Assembly: GCF_017591425.1 (NCBI RefSeq)
Contig: NW_024466409.1
Span: 1,240,001-1,304,000, forward strand
DNA length: 64,000 bases
DNA from: Ochotona curzoniae
Taxonomy: Eukaryota > Chordata > Mammalia > Lagomorpha > Ochotonidae
Direction: 5' to 3'
Shown here: piece by piece, positions 33,484-46,415 of the stretch
Layout: every line of letters begins with the position of its first letter
How positions within the stretch are numbered: position 1 is the stretch's first letter
Position numbers and translations under genes: made by a program
Notes under the pieces: model-generated
Database searches by the model: none
Told to the model about the DNA's origin: nothing
Seen by the model: the letters and a program-made list of their open reading frames with translations, nothing else

Positions 33484-35176
33484 GTGGTACTTCAGCCTAC
33501 TTTGATCCAAACTGCCCCAATTTCCACTACTGGTAGATGCCGAGGTGAAATGAGCCATGACATTCTAGGGTCAGTGGGTGCTGGGTTCAAGAGCCCTGGG
33601 GTGCAGGGGCCCTTGGACCTGCTTATGTGGTGTGTTTGTGTCCATGAACTCCAGGGATGTGGGATCCAGAGAGGCCTGGGTCTTCTAACCCAAGGCCATT
33701 GGCCAACTTGCATGGTGGGTGTCAGGCCCATGAGCTCCAGGAATTGGAGGTCTTGTGAGGCCTGGGTCTCCTGGCGCAGATCACAGGGCCCACCTGTTGG
33801 TGGGTGCTGGATGCATGAACCCCAGTGCTGGGAGGTCCGGCAGGTCCTAGGTCTTCTGGCCCACGTCCTAGCGCATGTTTGCATTGTGGGTGTCGGATCT
33901 TTAAACCCTAGGCTGGGGGGTCAAAGGGGCCTGGGTCTGCTATCCCAGGGCCTTGGGCCAACCTGTGTGGTGGATGTTGGGTCTGTGAGCCCCAGGGCTT
34001 GGAGGTCCTGTGAGGCTAGGGTCTCCTGGCTCAGGTCCTAGAGCCCACCTGTTTGTGGGTGCTGGATCCACGAACACGAGGTGTTGGGGCTCCGGTGGGT
34101 CCTGGATCTCCCGGCCCACATCCTTGAGCCTGCCTGTGCGGCATGCGCTGGATCTGTGAGTTCCATGGATATGGGTTCTTGAGGGGACTGGGTCTCCTTG
34201 CCCAGATCCTTGGACCCGTCTGTACAGTGTGTGCTGGATCCGTGAGTCTCAGAGGTGTAGGGTCATGCGGTTCACTGGGCCTGCCTGTGTGGTGGGTGCT
34301 GGGTCCATTCCATGATCCCTTGGGGTAGGTTGGGAGGCTGGCATGTCCTGGGTCACATGACCTAGGGCCTTGGGCCCACCTGTTGGTGGGTGCTGGAGCC
34401 ATGAGCCCCAGTGATGCGGGTTCTAGTGGGGCCTGGGTCCTCTGGCCCAGGTCACTGGGTCCACCTGTTGGTGGGTGCTGGATTTGTGAGCCCCAGGTTT
34501 AGGAAGTCTGGCAGGTCTTGGGTTACATGGTTTGGGGCCTTGGGAGTGTCTGTGCAGTGGTTGCTGTGGTGGGATTTCCAGCTTGGCACAGGTCACTTGG
34601 CTAGGTCTATGAGTCCACTTAGGAGAACTGGTCCTCCTCAGTGTAAAGGATGGATTTTGAATGACAAATCATAGTGTGCATAGAGGATATGGTAGCCCAT
34701 AAGGGCACACAGAGGACCTCTGGTAGCATAGCAGAGAATGGAGAACAGAACATATGGACAACTATCTCAGCCAAATAATGACAGCAAATATTATGGTTAA
34801 TGGAGACTTATAAGGTTGACAGTTTCAGCCAATGGATATTTGAAAGGATTTCTTAATTATAGATTGGTGAGATCAACAGCCTTTCGGAACTATTGCATCT
34901 ACCTGGGCAAATCTGCACAGCATACACTACATTGTGACCCTGAGTTGATACTGATTGGCATTTCCCCAACTTCAGATACTGGGATGGTTGGGAGGGTAGG
35001 TATGGCCTATCCCCTTATCTCCCACCTCTCCCCAGAATGGGGAGGAAGAAATAGAAAGTTTGGAAACAATGATCACACCCATGTCTCCCTAACTCTAGAT
35101 CCTTCCCACTCTGATTGAGTATGTAAACATCATCTATAATAATAATAAGAAGAAGAAGAAGAAAAAGAAAGAAATG
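33484..35176 (+). mobile_element. VNTR retroelement copy D (subfamily II)
   Basis: A short 5' part, an orderly 85-bp VNTR (33574-34640), then a 3' module (34660-35120) homologous to that of C and more distantly A. It ends in an AAT/AAG-rich tail (35133-35172). No target duplication was found. It sits at the centre of the tail-to-tail inverted duplication. The 185-residue frame at 33484-34041 is VNTR reading-through, not a gene. Confidence 0.7.
33574..34640 (+). repeat. 85-bp VNTR array
   Basis: The unit word 'gtgggtgctggatc' begins at about 33574, 33630, 33715, 33800, 33886, 33970, 34055, 34141, 34227, 34292, 34386, 34471 and 34557. Most steps are 84-86 bp; three are irregular (56, 65, 94). 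Each unit also carries 'cctgggtctcctggcccag'-like and 'gcccacctg' words. Confidence 0.85.
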
Positions 35177-36539
35177 CATTATTTAGATTGCAGGCTATTT
35201 AAGATATTTAGGAAAGTTCTTCAATGTATTCTTTCTGAAAATATCTGGAAGTATCTAATTAATGAATTGTAATTTTTCACATTTGCATATTGAAACTCTG
35301 CATGTAGCTAAAATATGACAGTATTTGGATTAGCACTCATAGAAGGGTAATTAATTTTACAAATTGATATTCAAGTTGCCCCAATCCAATATATGAACGA
35401 CACATATATAAGAAGTGGAAACTGAAAATATGTGGCAAGAGGAAGGTTTGCATGAAGACATAGAGATTAAAATACCGCATCCACAGCCAAGGAGGGAGTC
35501 GCGTAGGAAACCGAGCCTGAGGACAAGTTAATCTCAGACCTAGACTCCAGCGTTGCGAGAAAGTACTTTTCTATTATTCTATGCACCTATTGTTGGTTGT
35601 TTGTCCTTAAAGTCTCAGCAGTCTAACATAGACCTACTGTGCTCCAAGCATTGCAGTTTCAATGTGAACAAGTTAGACTAGTCTTTGGAACTTCAAAAGA
35701 CTGAATGAACATCCTCAAAGAATAAAAAGAGAAGGAAAAGAGAACAGAGTTGAAAGTGTCCCATCTGTTAGAAGTCTTGAGAATAATGAGTTGGATCCAA
35801 GAATCATCAACAGAGAATCAAATAAATGAATCAACTAAGTTAGAAGTAGAGAAAAATGAGAATTTTGTGTATGATGAAGGATGCATGTTTGGTAAAACGT
35901 AAGTTCATGAATCATGAGTAAAGCAAATATTAAGAAAGAGCTAAAACAAAGGGAGAATGGCATCCCAGATTCCCAAATGCTGAGTTGTTGCACAAATGTT
36001 GGTAGCAGTTGAGGTTTTGAGAGCCTGGCCAATGGATTTACAATGTGGAGTCATTGCTGACCTTGGGCCATGGCAGAAGAAGAGTGGCTTAATGATTTCA
36101 TTGAGCAGGTATATGACAGAATTAAGATTATAATTTTGGATATTTTAGATTTCAACTAAAGCATCATCTTAAGTTAAAATACTGTAGCATGTTTTATTGC
36201 TTAAAAACATGATTCTACATGAAGCAGCTTATAAAAGAGAGAAAACAAACCTAAATTACACCTTATGAAAAAAAGTGGTGTAATAAAGATGATTAAAATT
36301 AACAGCAAATGTGAGTCAGTAGACACTTCAATATTGATTCATCTAAAGAGAAACCAATCAGTGAAAAATTGTGGATTAGATCCTACCATGCATGGAATTT
36401 TAAAATATAATGCTCTCATCTTAATTTAGTGGTAATATGTGGAGTATTGGGTGATTGGAACTGGATTAATACAATGAAAGTGTAGAATAAAAGTTGGGAA
36501 CATAGATTTTATATGATGTTGGAGTAAATCTCTATTTTA
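35177..36539. other. Inverted-duplication arm in unit 3, no gene
   Basis: 35850-36420 pairs with 28325-28500 and 33045-33475. 35180-35850 has no match that I can see and no gene. Confidence 0.6.
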
Positions 36540-39500
36540 TTTTATATTTTAAATTTTAAATTTTAGTTTCTGATAATGTTTACCTAGTTGATCAAGGTGG
36601 GAAGGATTCAGGGTTAAGGAAAAGTGTGTGTGATCATTGTTGCCTAATTTTCTATTTCTTCCTGTTTCTGAGGGAATGGAAAGGAAGAAGGGAGAAGCCA
36701 TACCTAGCCTCTCAAAGGCCCCAGTACCTGGGGATGGGGAATGGCCACCTAATATCAACCCAGGATCTCTGATGTGGCACAAGCTCTGATGATTCTGCCC
36801 TGCTAGGTGACTGAGGTCTGCTGGAACTCCTGGCCCTTGGACTCATGTACATGGCATCCTCTGTGCAGGTGGTCCTAGGTACCTTAGTCAGGAAACTTGG
36901 AGCCAGCTTGACCCACACAACTTGTGAGACTCACACCTAGCAACTACTGCATGGGAGGGCCCAGGCAACCTGGGCCCCACCAGACCCCTGCCTCTGGGGC
37001 TCACAGATTGGACGCCCACTGCCTCTCACCTTGCCATCCATGAGTGGGTGCTGCAGCCTAGCTCCTACAGCCTGTTCCTAGTTCCAGCTCTTGCTGGTGG
37101 ATGTTATAGCCTAGCCTAGCCTAGCCAGCCAGTCCCCAGTCCCAGCCCTAATGTAAACTGGCTGTTGTTGTAGCCCAATCCGGTCTCTCCTGTACCCCTT
37201 CCGGTTCTCATATCTTCCAGTGATAGTTATGAAGTGGCTCAGCCTGTTTTGCCCCCAGACCTGGCCTACATGTATGCCAGTGGATATTGTAAACTGGCTA
37301 CATCTGGGTTGCTTCTTGCCATGGTTCTTGCACTCACCTGCAGGGACAGCATCTTTTTTTTTTTTTTTAAGTGGGTAAGACTATTATTTATTCCATATTG
37401 TTTCCTTCCTGTTTAAAGGGGGGTATTAAGGGAGAAGGCCCACCCAATTTCCCACCCTCCTCAGGTCCCGGATGTTGGGTGTGCTCTGAGGTTCTTGCTC
37501 AGGTGGTTTTGATATTTCAACAGGTATGAATCGCTGCCAATCTTGACACTCCAAGCACTATGAGGTCTTTGAAGAATCCACTGGTTGACATAGTCCATCA
37601 TAGAGTCTCTGCCCCATATTTCGCTGCCAAGATATAGCTGAGATGGTTGGTTGACCTGTTCTGTCTTCTCACTTTTCTTTGTTAGGGTTCTGAGTCCAGC
37701 ATTTTGATTGGGGATATCGCCAAAGAAACTTTGTCTGAGGTGTTCTCAAACCAGATTCTTGTATGTGCCAGCAAGTACAGGGCCCGGCACAGTCCATTGC
37801 CCTGATCAGCTGATGGTTGTGATCGCTGGGTTGGTTCTGTTTTCACTCCTAACTTCCTCTGGAACCAATGGGTGTTGCAGACCAGCCTGGTTCTGCCCAG
37901 CACATACTTGGCCCTCACATAAACCAGTGGGGGGTTGGAGCGACCCGCAATAACCCCCACCAGGCCCATCCCCTACCCTGGTTTGTCAGTATGTGTAGAG
38001 TAATCCAGTCTGTCCCACACCCTATTCCACCCTAGCCGCTGTCCTAGTTTTATGTCCTCCCGTGGAAATGGTAACCCAAGAGGGAGGAGCCCACTATTTC
38101 TTTCCCAGGCCTCTCCCACTCCCAGATTATACACTCTCCAGATAGTCCTGTGGTTTGACTTGACAGAACTAGCCCTCAGTGCCAGCTTCTTCCAGCTGGT
38201 GCTGTGGCTAAGCCCAAACAACCCTCACCCACTCTAATTTTGTTTGCAGCAGTAGGAATAATCAGCCCAGCCTGGCTTTTTCCTGATCTAGTCCACATGA
38301 GGCGCACAGGTGTTGTAGCCCTGCTTAGTCTGGTCTGCCCCCATCCCAGTTCATGCTCTCCAGTGGGAGTAGCTGCCCAGCAAAGGAACCACCCCTTATT
38401 CCCCTGCTGGCTCTGCCCCCTTGTTCTCACGCTTGCTGGTTGGGCGCTGTGGTCCCCTCTGGTACAGGCAACCCCACCTTAGCATTCCGTATTGTGTAAT
38501 AGTCTTTGTTGCGACCGAATCTGGCTCGACCCACACTTTTCTGGTGCTTGGATTTGTCAGTGGATGATGTGGACATATTCAGACTGGTCTTCCCCCAACC
38601 CCTGCCAATTGTATGCCAGTGGGTAACTTTCCATGGCCTGTTCTGGGCTGTTTTCTGTCATGTTCTTGCACTTACCTGTCGGTTCTGTGTCCTGCCAGAG
38701 GAGTTGCCCGGGCTCTTCCATCAGAACCTCTTCCAATGCCAGGTTTCACTCTTACCAGTGGGCCCATGAGCCATCCCTACTCAGTTCACCTCCTGTCATA
38801 GCAGGAACAGTAGCTTTTCCTGACTTGTCTTCGACCCAAGCTGGTTCTTGCTGTTGGATGTTTCAGCTCAGCCATGGTTTGTCCATACCCACATATGGCT
38901 CACACATGGCTCAGTAGAATGTTGAGACCTAACCTAGTCCATTCCACATCTATCCCTGTCCTCCAGGACACCAGAGGGTATTGGGGTCTGGCTTGTGCCA
39001 AAGGAGACTACAACTGTTCCCAGATCAGAACGCAGCCCCCATTCCAGGCCACACATTCCCTTTGGTGGGAACCTCAACCCAGCTAGGGTTGTCCCCTTAG
39101 CTCCCCAACCGCACCTATTCCCAGCCATAGATCACTCGCATGCCAGTGGTTGCTCTGACTCAGCTTGGCTCAGCCCCTCACCTGTCCCGACCTCTGCCTT
39201 AGATACTGTGGCTTAGCGTTCCTGGCTCACGCAGACCAGTAGGTACAAGAGCCTAGCTCTTATGACCTGTGCTCTACCCTGGTTTCTAGTTTTGCTTGTG
39301 GGCTAAGGTTTGCTCAGTCCTGCCTGATCTACCCTGTTCCATTACCAATTGACATATTAGCCAACTGTTTGAGCTACTTTTCCCAGCTTGTCCGACCCCC
39401 AGGTCTGGACCACATGTTTACCAGTGGGAGTTATGGCTCACCAGGGGAGTTTCCCAAGTTCCCCCACTTAATCCACTCCCAGACCCAGTTCTCATACATG

Positions 39501-41590
39501 CCATTGGGTTTAGGCCTGTGCCCAGCACAGTCTGGTCTTCCATTTGGCCTTGTATGAGCTGGTGAACGTTGCAGCCCAGCCCACCCCACACGCTAATCAG
39601 GATGCACAATCGGTTGCTACTGCCCTGACCAGTCCAGACTATTTGGGGGTTCCTTTACCTGTGATTGATGGCAGGCTCCTTGGTCACACCTAGCTTAGTC
39701 CATCACCACCCCATCTCTTGTGATAACCAGTGGGGCTAGAATTTTCACAGGATGTGGCCCACACATCCCTCACAGAATTTACCTCCAGTTATGGTTCTTG
39801 AGTGCTAGTTAATGTAATGGCCCTGCTTAAGGTGACCCTTCTCCTGATCCATCATCACGACAGGTAACATGATATAACTCTACAGGACAAGCCCGAAGCC
39901 ATACCTTTTGCCTGGATTGGTATTTGGTGGTCAGCATTGTTCAGTGATTACAAGTTTTACAAAGGAAGAGTTACTGCCAATGGGAATCTTTACGAATGTT
40001 TCACGTCCTAGAAGCACAATGTGTTCAACCTGGAGCTAACTAAGCAGTGACTCAAAGAACCAAAACCCCATAGCTCCCCGGCCAGGCGGCCAGCAGGCGG
40101 AGCCTGGCACCAAATGGCGTGCTGGCTGCCTGGGGACAGCTCACCATGTGCACCTGGTGGCTGTGGTCTCGGATCCAGGCATGAGACATCCCGTCCTGAG
40201 ACCCACCAGCAGCCTCGTGGCTGCTGGAAGTTTAAACTCCCAGGTCCAAGGTTGCGCCCCTCCCCCAGGGACAGCAGCTTGACAAAGGAGTTTTCCAAGC
40301 TCCTCTATCAGGTATCCTTGCACACTGGTGGGTCCTTGGTTCAGGTTGACTTTGTCCACCTCTTATCCTGGCAGGAGCAGTGTCCTTACCCAACTGGCCA
40401 CATCCACTCTGGCTTTTGCTGTTGGGCTTTATAGCACAGCCACACCTGGCCCATGCCCAGACACGGTTGTTGCAAGGTTCAGTTAGAGCCAACACCTAGC
40501 TCAGTCTGTTCTACACTCACCCTGGCTCTCACAAGTACCAGGTGATGCTGGAGACTAGTCCATTCTTGCCACTCCCAAGACCCTGTATATACCCATCTCA
40601 GCGGAGACTGCAGCCATGTCCAGCCTTGCCAGTTTTCCCCATTATGCCTCTTGTGCTCACCAGTGGGAACCCCAATACAGCTGTGGTGTCCCCTTATTTC
40701 CCCAACCAGGCTGTCCTCAGTTACAGATCTTGCATGTGCTAATGGAAATAGCATTTCCATATGGGTTGGGCTACCACTCCCCACAGATTCTGCCCCCAGA
40801 CATGCTTCTGTCACATGCTGGCTGGTGTCATGGCCCAACCTAGCATCATCCTTCCCTTGTTCCAACACTCATTGGTAAGTACTGTGATCTAGCCCTACAT
40901 GTAGGCCCCCAGCCCTTGCTTTAGTGTGTGTTAGTGAGTGTGCTCTGTGATGGTTGATTCTAACTGCCCCAGTTCATTCTCCCACATGTGCTGTTACTTC
41001 ATTCTGACCCTAAAAATTCCTCTCGCTTCCCCCTCCAAACTCCTCACTCTCAGCCCTCCTTGCTTACTTGCAAGTACAGTCCTTTGTGTGTGGAAGTCCT
41101 TCAGTAGTAATTCACCCCCTGAACATGAACGTTCAGGTTCCAGCTCACCTGCACTTGTGCCATCCTCCAGAACCCTTGTAAGTCCACACACCCAAATTCC
41201 CCGGAGTATGATGCCTGGTGGCCCAAAGGTTTTGCCCATTGCTATTGGGGCCCAGGAACCTGCCTTATGGGTGGGGAGAGGTCCCTGGCATGGCCCATTG
41301 CCTGGTCTGACTCTTAAACTTCTCCTCGTTTTCCCTTCCAAATGGCTACGTCTTAACCCTCTTGCTTACGTGCAAGTACAGTGGTATTGTCTCTAGCTGT
41401 CCCTCAGGAGTCATTCTTCATCTCACATGTATCCTCAGGTCATTTCTCGCCAACTTCTGTGCCATCCTCCAGAACCCCTGTAAGCTCACACCCCCAAATT
41501 CTCAGAGCATGCCACCAGGTTGGTGGGTCAGAGGTCCTCAGCCTGGCCCAATGTGGGGCCACCTGCTGCTGGGTTTGTGAACAGGTCTAA
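36540..41590 (-). mobile_element. VNTR retroelement copy C (subfamily II), split by E
   Basis: The 3' module (36550-36800) matches copy D. The GC-rich core follows, is interrupted at 37352-40265 by element E, and resumes to about 41590. Possible target duplication: 'taaatctctatttta' (36525) and 'taaatatctacatttta' (41588), diverged. Net length is about 2.1 kb. No coding frame is credible. Confidence 0.7.
37352..40265 (-). mobile_element. VNTR retroelement copy E, full length, nested in C
   Basis: A 2914-bp insertion bounded by perfect 11-bp duplications CAGGGACAGCA (37341-37351, 40266-40276), with a T tract (37354-37369) as its reversed poly(A) tail. The element C sequence continues naturally across it ('cctgcagggacagca' to 'gacaaaggagttttccaagc'). 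The 5' end is G-rich (GGGGGAGGGGCGCAAC on the minus strand). This is the best definition of the element's ends in the window. Confidence 0.85.
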
Positions 41591-42589
41591 ATATCTACAT
41601 TTTAGATACTTAACAAATAATAAAAACATAATGTAAATGAATTACAGAAAATCAAGCCTGAGTCATAGTGTAAAGAACCTTTTAAATTACATCACAAAAT
41701 TCAAGACATTTAGCAAAGCTAGAGACTAGTGCGTACACTAATTTTTAAGCATGGCATGAGTTTTCATAATTAAAGGGTAAATAATTTGGAAAAATATTGG
41801 TATCATAAATTATTTCATAATGATGATCATTTTAGCTGCTACCAAACTTTTCATCTTAAATGGTATGGCACTTACTTGCTTTGACATGTATCTGATCTTG
41901 CAGATGTATAATTCTAGTTAAATTGTTCAAGGAATAATTATGTGCTGCAAAATTTATGTGCTCCATCAAGATGTAAGTGAGAGTCTGGCTGTCAAATTTC
42001 CTGACCTTTTGCATTTTTGTATGTAAAAAAGAACTCTGTGTAATTTTATTTTTGTAGGTTTTTAAAATTAATTTTGTTTATTATCTTTTCACATGTTTAG
42101 GAGTCATTGTTACTTAATTACATGCAACTTGATTCATGACCTATATCTGTTCTGTATTGCTCTGTTGGATTGTGAATGATCAATTCATAAGAATAATTTA
42201 GAAATATGAGGAATTAGCATGCATACAACCAAATATTATTTAGTTTTAAAAAGAGCAAGAATTGTGATATTAAGGGAATGCCACATTATATCAAGTAAAA
42301 AAACAGATTTAAGAGCAATGTGGTGTTTGAGGAGAAGAAAGACAAAACAATTTAGTAACTGTTATTTCTCTTTCAGTAGTAAGTAAGGTTTATTGAACCA
42401 CTAAATATAATATTGAACAAGCAAAAAGTAGAAACAGATAGTTTTGGAGAAACATAAGCATCACCCCTACTCTACAACCACAGGCTTAATGCAGCACTAA
42501 CTGTAACATTGAATAGGTAAAAAGTGGGAATACCACAGTTGCACAGAAGAATAAATAGGGGCTAGGAGTAACAATCAAATCACAATTTA
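41591..42589. other. Unit 3 downstream flank, no gene
   Basis: 42430-42589 is the reverse complement of 26130-26300. The remainder is AT-rich without recognisable features. Confidence 0.5.
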
Positions 42590-43135
42590 TTCACCTAATT
42601 TTTAAACATTTTTTTGGCATTCTACATAACTACCACATACCAGAAGAAATATACAATATTGGTCCTTTTGAGAGACTGGTATATTTTACTAAATATTATG
42701 GTTTCCAGCTGCCACCATTTTGTTGCAAAAGACAGGATTTCATTTTTTAAATGGTTGAGTGGTATTAAATAGTGTCTGTATATATCACATTTTCTTTTTT
42801 CACTCATCAGTGGATGGGTATCTGGGTTGACTTCATATCCATAGTGAATTGAGCTGCAATAGACATACATGAAACTGCAAATTTCTGAGAAGTCTAAAGG
42901 GTATTTTTCATAATGATTGTACTAGTTTATATTCTGCCTATGATAAGTTTCTCCTCACATGCTTTTGAGTATGTTTTTATTTTTTATTATACACTTTCTA
43001 AGTGGATAATGTGAAACGTCATTGTTGTTTTATCTTTAACTCCCTGATGGTTAATGATTTTGAGCATTCTTAAATGTCTATTGCCATTTGTATTTTATCT
43101 TTGAGAGCTCTTGTTCATGCCTTTGCCCATTTCAA
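42590..43135 (-). mobile_element. LINE-1 fragment, ORF2 3' end
   Basis: Antisense L1 words: 'ctcatcagtggatgggtatctggg', 'gtactagtttatattctgcc' and 'tgcctttgcccatttc'. It is the unit 3 counterpart of 25170-26130. Confidence 0.8.
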
Positions 43136-43149
43136 AAATAATTTCAAAA

Positions 43150-43428
43150 GAAACATTCAGGGGAAGATGAGAATTGTGTTGATGATGTTAAAATGTGAAA
43201 AATGATGGAAATGGTCTTACTTCCCTGTTCCTTATGTAAGACAAATAAGAAAAGTCAGATTAAATTAAGTATTTTGGAAGATGGTGAGGAGTTCCTGGGT
43301 TGATTCAGTGACAGGGAGATGAGCAAAGAGCAGATACTGTGAGGTATAACAGGGCAGTGTTGACTCTCAAAGTCCTGATAGACTGACCAGGACACAGGCT
43401 CTTCTCATCACTAGTTCAGGCTTCCTCC
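43150..43428 (-). other. Conserved 3' flank (3' UTR) of gene 3
   Basis: Homologous to 4970-5215 and 24896-25090. Probably 3' UTR. No AATAAA on the minus strand before the L1 fragment. Confidence 0.55.
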
Positions 43429-44371
43429 TCATTCATCCTCCTCCGGGGTGCCCTGCAGAGCCCTCTCGAGAACGACCTTTAGGGGCTGCCTCTTCTGCTG
43501 CCGAAAGGAGCCAACAAAAAAGTAAATGATGGGGTTGGCACAACTGTTAACACTGGAAAGGACAGCTGTAACCAGGAAAAAATGGCCAAAATATTTATGA
43601 TAAGCATGCAAAGTCTGGGTTATGAGGAACCAGAAAAAGCCAAAAGGCAGACCACAGAGGAGGAAGACCAACACAGTGAGCAGAATGGTCACATATAGCC
43701 TGCTTAGCTGTATGTGTTGTGATACACAGAAGACTCTGACCAGCAGGATGAGGTTGGATGCCAAGAGCACTGTAAATAAAAAAACCAGCCAGGAGGTTAT
43801 GGTAAAATCAATATTCTTACACTGATGAATGAAATTATTTCTAAGAAAGGAGATACAATATCTTCCTTCCAAGATGCTCAGTATCAGCGCCAGGGCCCAG
43901 AGCAGGGCACACATGATAACTGACAGTTTTCTGGGGCGATGGCATCGGTACCATATGGGCCACAGGACAGACAGGCAACGCTCAGTGCTAATGGCACTGA
44001 GGATGCTCAGGCCCATAATGTATGGAAGGATTGAAGTGTATTGCAGTAACTCCCTGGAGATAGAGGAAAATTGGTAATTACTGATGGCAAGAAAGCGATC
44101 TGTGATGAGGCAGCAGAGCAAGAGGAAGTCAGCGATAGCTAGGTTGATGATGTAGACAGTGAAGCTGTTTCTGCGCATGTGAAAGCCCAGGAGCCAAATC
44201 ACAGTTGCGTTTCCTCCCAGCCCAACCAGGGCAACGATGATGATCAGGGAGCCCAGAATCAGGTATTCCACAGGACGAATTGTAGACGAATTGCTTCCAT
44301 TTGTTGGTGCAAGAGTCGTCCCCAACACGAGGATATTTGGATTCAGGCTTGGATTCCCTCCACTGGTGTTC
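43429..44371 (-). CDS. MRGPRX: Mas-related GPCR member X-like receptor (gene 3)
   Basis: The seven-transmembrane receptor frame is intact to the stop. The ancestral ATG is CTG here (44346-44344), aligned with the ATGs of genes 1 and 2. The open frame reaches an ATG at 44406, but that lies upstream of the acceptor 'tctgttcccag' (AG at 44373-44372), so it should be intronic. The 5' exon has an ATG at 55413 with A at -3 and G at +4, and splicing 55403 to 44371 keeps frame, giving 317 residues. On that numbering: ERC 134-136, Glu172/Cys176, Cys188/Asp192, NPIIY 283-287 and an NTS sequon at N5. Both acids of the human MRGPRX2 cationic pocket are kept, unlike genes 1 and 2. If exon 1 is skipped, CTG or the intronic ATG are the only nearby starts. 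The alternative is a gene that no longer makes protein. Confidence 0.88.
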
Positions 44372-45447
44372 CTGGGAACAGAAACAAGTGTTGAATTCCT
44401 ATGCAAGATATCTCACCTCTTACCCTCAGATACAGTATTGTTATATGGAAATTTCTGTTCCTGTGTTTCAGGGAAGGGAAACAGAGGCTTGCAGAGATGA
44501 AGCAATTCATCAAGAGCCAGAAAATACAGGAACTTGGATTCAGACCTTGTTACTGCTGACTCTAAATATGGCATCTCTCTACTATCATACACGTCCTCTA
44601 AATGACATGGAAATGGTTTGTAGTTCAAACACTCCTGTTCCGTGTGCTACAGTTATGGATCCAAATATTACTCTGTACTGACCAAAGGTGATTATTTTAC
44701 CCTGACGACTAAGAGCGGTCCATGTGAGAGGGATAAAGACTTTTGGTCCATGAAGGAGGTGAACACTTTTTAGCAGAGGTATAATGAGGGCAGGGCTCTG
44801 TGGCTCACACTGAACTACAGGGTTCACACACAAGACAAGAATGCTCTGTCTCCCTTGTTTCTAGCTCTGTGTGACACACACTGTGTTCTCAGTGTTTATG
44901 CAATGAGTGAAGGCAGCCATGAGGAACACTAACATTGTGGATCATGTAAGTGATAGGAAAGATGACAATTAGAACACATTTTAATATTAGAACACTCCTG
45001 GAAAGAGATGAACATTTTATTGATCATGATCTTTTCTGGGAACAGCTTGGTGCTTTTTAGAATGACAAATGTGGGCTCCAGTTACTGAAGCTGACCACTG
45101 AAGTGGGGACTCAATGTGGCTTTGCTGAATACCTAGGAGCATTGTGGTACAGGGTGTGGGGACTGGATTGAGCAGAACTGCTCAGCAATACAGAGGTAGG
45201 TGTCGGTGACTGAAATCTGAGAGTCACTAAGATAGATCTTTGCAGGATGGCTAACTGTTGTGCCATATGGAGTGTACCATACAAACTACATATTGTCTCT
45301 TAGGCTATCTTCAACAGAATGTCCTTTGCTAATGAAAGCATTTGCATGTTGTGTGTGGGGGAGGGGGAAGGAGACTGAGTGGAGGTAGAAAAAATGCAGG
45401 TCTTGGTATTTAAAGAGAGATGTTCATGGAAATGTCATTGTGAAAGC

Positions 45448-45765
45448 AGTAGCTTAGGCACAGCACACTAATCCTCTGTCTGCAATTACTGACATCCCAC
45501 ATGGCTGCCAGTTGGTAGTCTGGCATCTCTACATCTCCATCCCTAAGCAAGCTCCCTGTTTCTTGCCTAAGATCAGTGAGATGGTTCAGGTCATGTGACC
45601 ATGCATCAATGGTGGAGACAGAGAAATCTCCTGACTCCTGGCATTGATTGGCTCATCTCTAGCCTCTGTAGCCATCTGGGGATTGAACCAGTAGATGGAA
45701 GATGGTTTTCTCTCTCACCTTCTTTCTGTAAATTTGCCTTTCAAGTAAAATAGATGAATATTTAA
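45448..45765 (+). repeat. C-SINE
   Basis: A SINE from 'gtagcttaggcacagcacact' to 'tttgcctttcaagtaaaataga', with 'catctggggattgaaccagtag'. It is absent at the matching place in unit 1 (near 7165-7200). Confidence 0.75.
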
Positions 45766-46164
45766 AAATGAAAAAATTACAAGCTTGGCTCTAAGTGCTT
45801 AACAGCTGGTAATTAATCAGTTATCAGATTGTCTCAGGCTTAATTCTCTAACATCTGTGAGGTAAGAATCATTAATTTTCTATTTATGAAAGGTGGAATT
45901 GGAGCTCATGTATGATGTTTTATTTGTCTCAATGTCTGACAGTGTTGATCTGAATATTGAAGGTCTGCTTTTGGATTCATGCATTGACACACCACCCACG
46001 CCTATCAATTAAGCATGTATGAAGGGAAAGCAGAGGAGATATTCTCAGGTTAAATTCTAGATGGCAATTAAAATTGTGGGTGAAAGAGGCAGGTGTTCAG
46101 AATGAAGTAATCCACTGGTTGAGATGTAACTTCAGTTTTAGGCTGCTCCACCTTTGATCCATCT

Positions 46165-46415
46165 TCATCCTAATGCATCCTAAGAGGTAGTGGATGATGG
46201 CTGGAGTACTAGGATTCATGCTGCTCTGTGGGTGATATGGATGTAATTCTAGAGTCCTATCTTTAGGCCTAGCCTGAAGCTTGTAGTCCTATCCTGTCTT
46301 TGGCTGTTGGCACTTGGGCAGTGAACAAGAAAATGGAGCATATTTCTTTCTTACTCTACCTTCCTCTTTCTCTTGCTCTTTGAAGTAAATGCAGATAAAT
46401 ATATTTTAAAAAGTG
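46165..46415 (+). repeat. Old C-SINE, shared with unit 1
   Basis: The counterpart of 7545-7735: 'gaggtagtggatgatggctgg'. It is more complete at the 3' end ('gaagtaaatgcagataaata'). Confidence 0.7.

Noticed and set aside
33484..34041. 185-codon open frame
   Set aside because: It reads through the 85-bp VNTR. Near-multiples of three in short GC-rich repeats keep frames open by chance, and it has no domain or family resemblance.
33574..34640. CRISPR-like array
   Set aside because: Units are contiguous, diverged 85-mers without constant repeats and unique spacers, in a mammalian genome.
44304..44406. ATG at 44406 as the start of gene 3
   Set aside because: It precedes a well-conserved AG acceptor at 44372-44373 that is shared with genes 1 and 2, so it should be removed by splicing.
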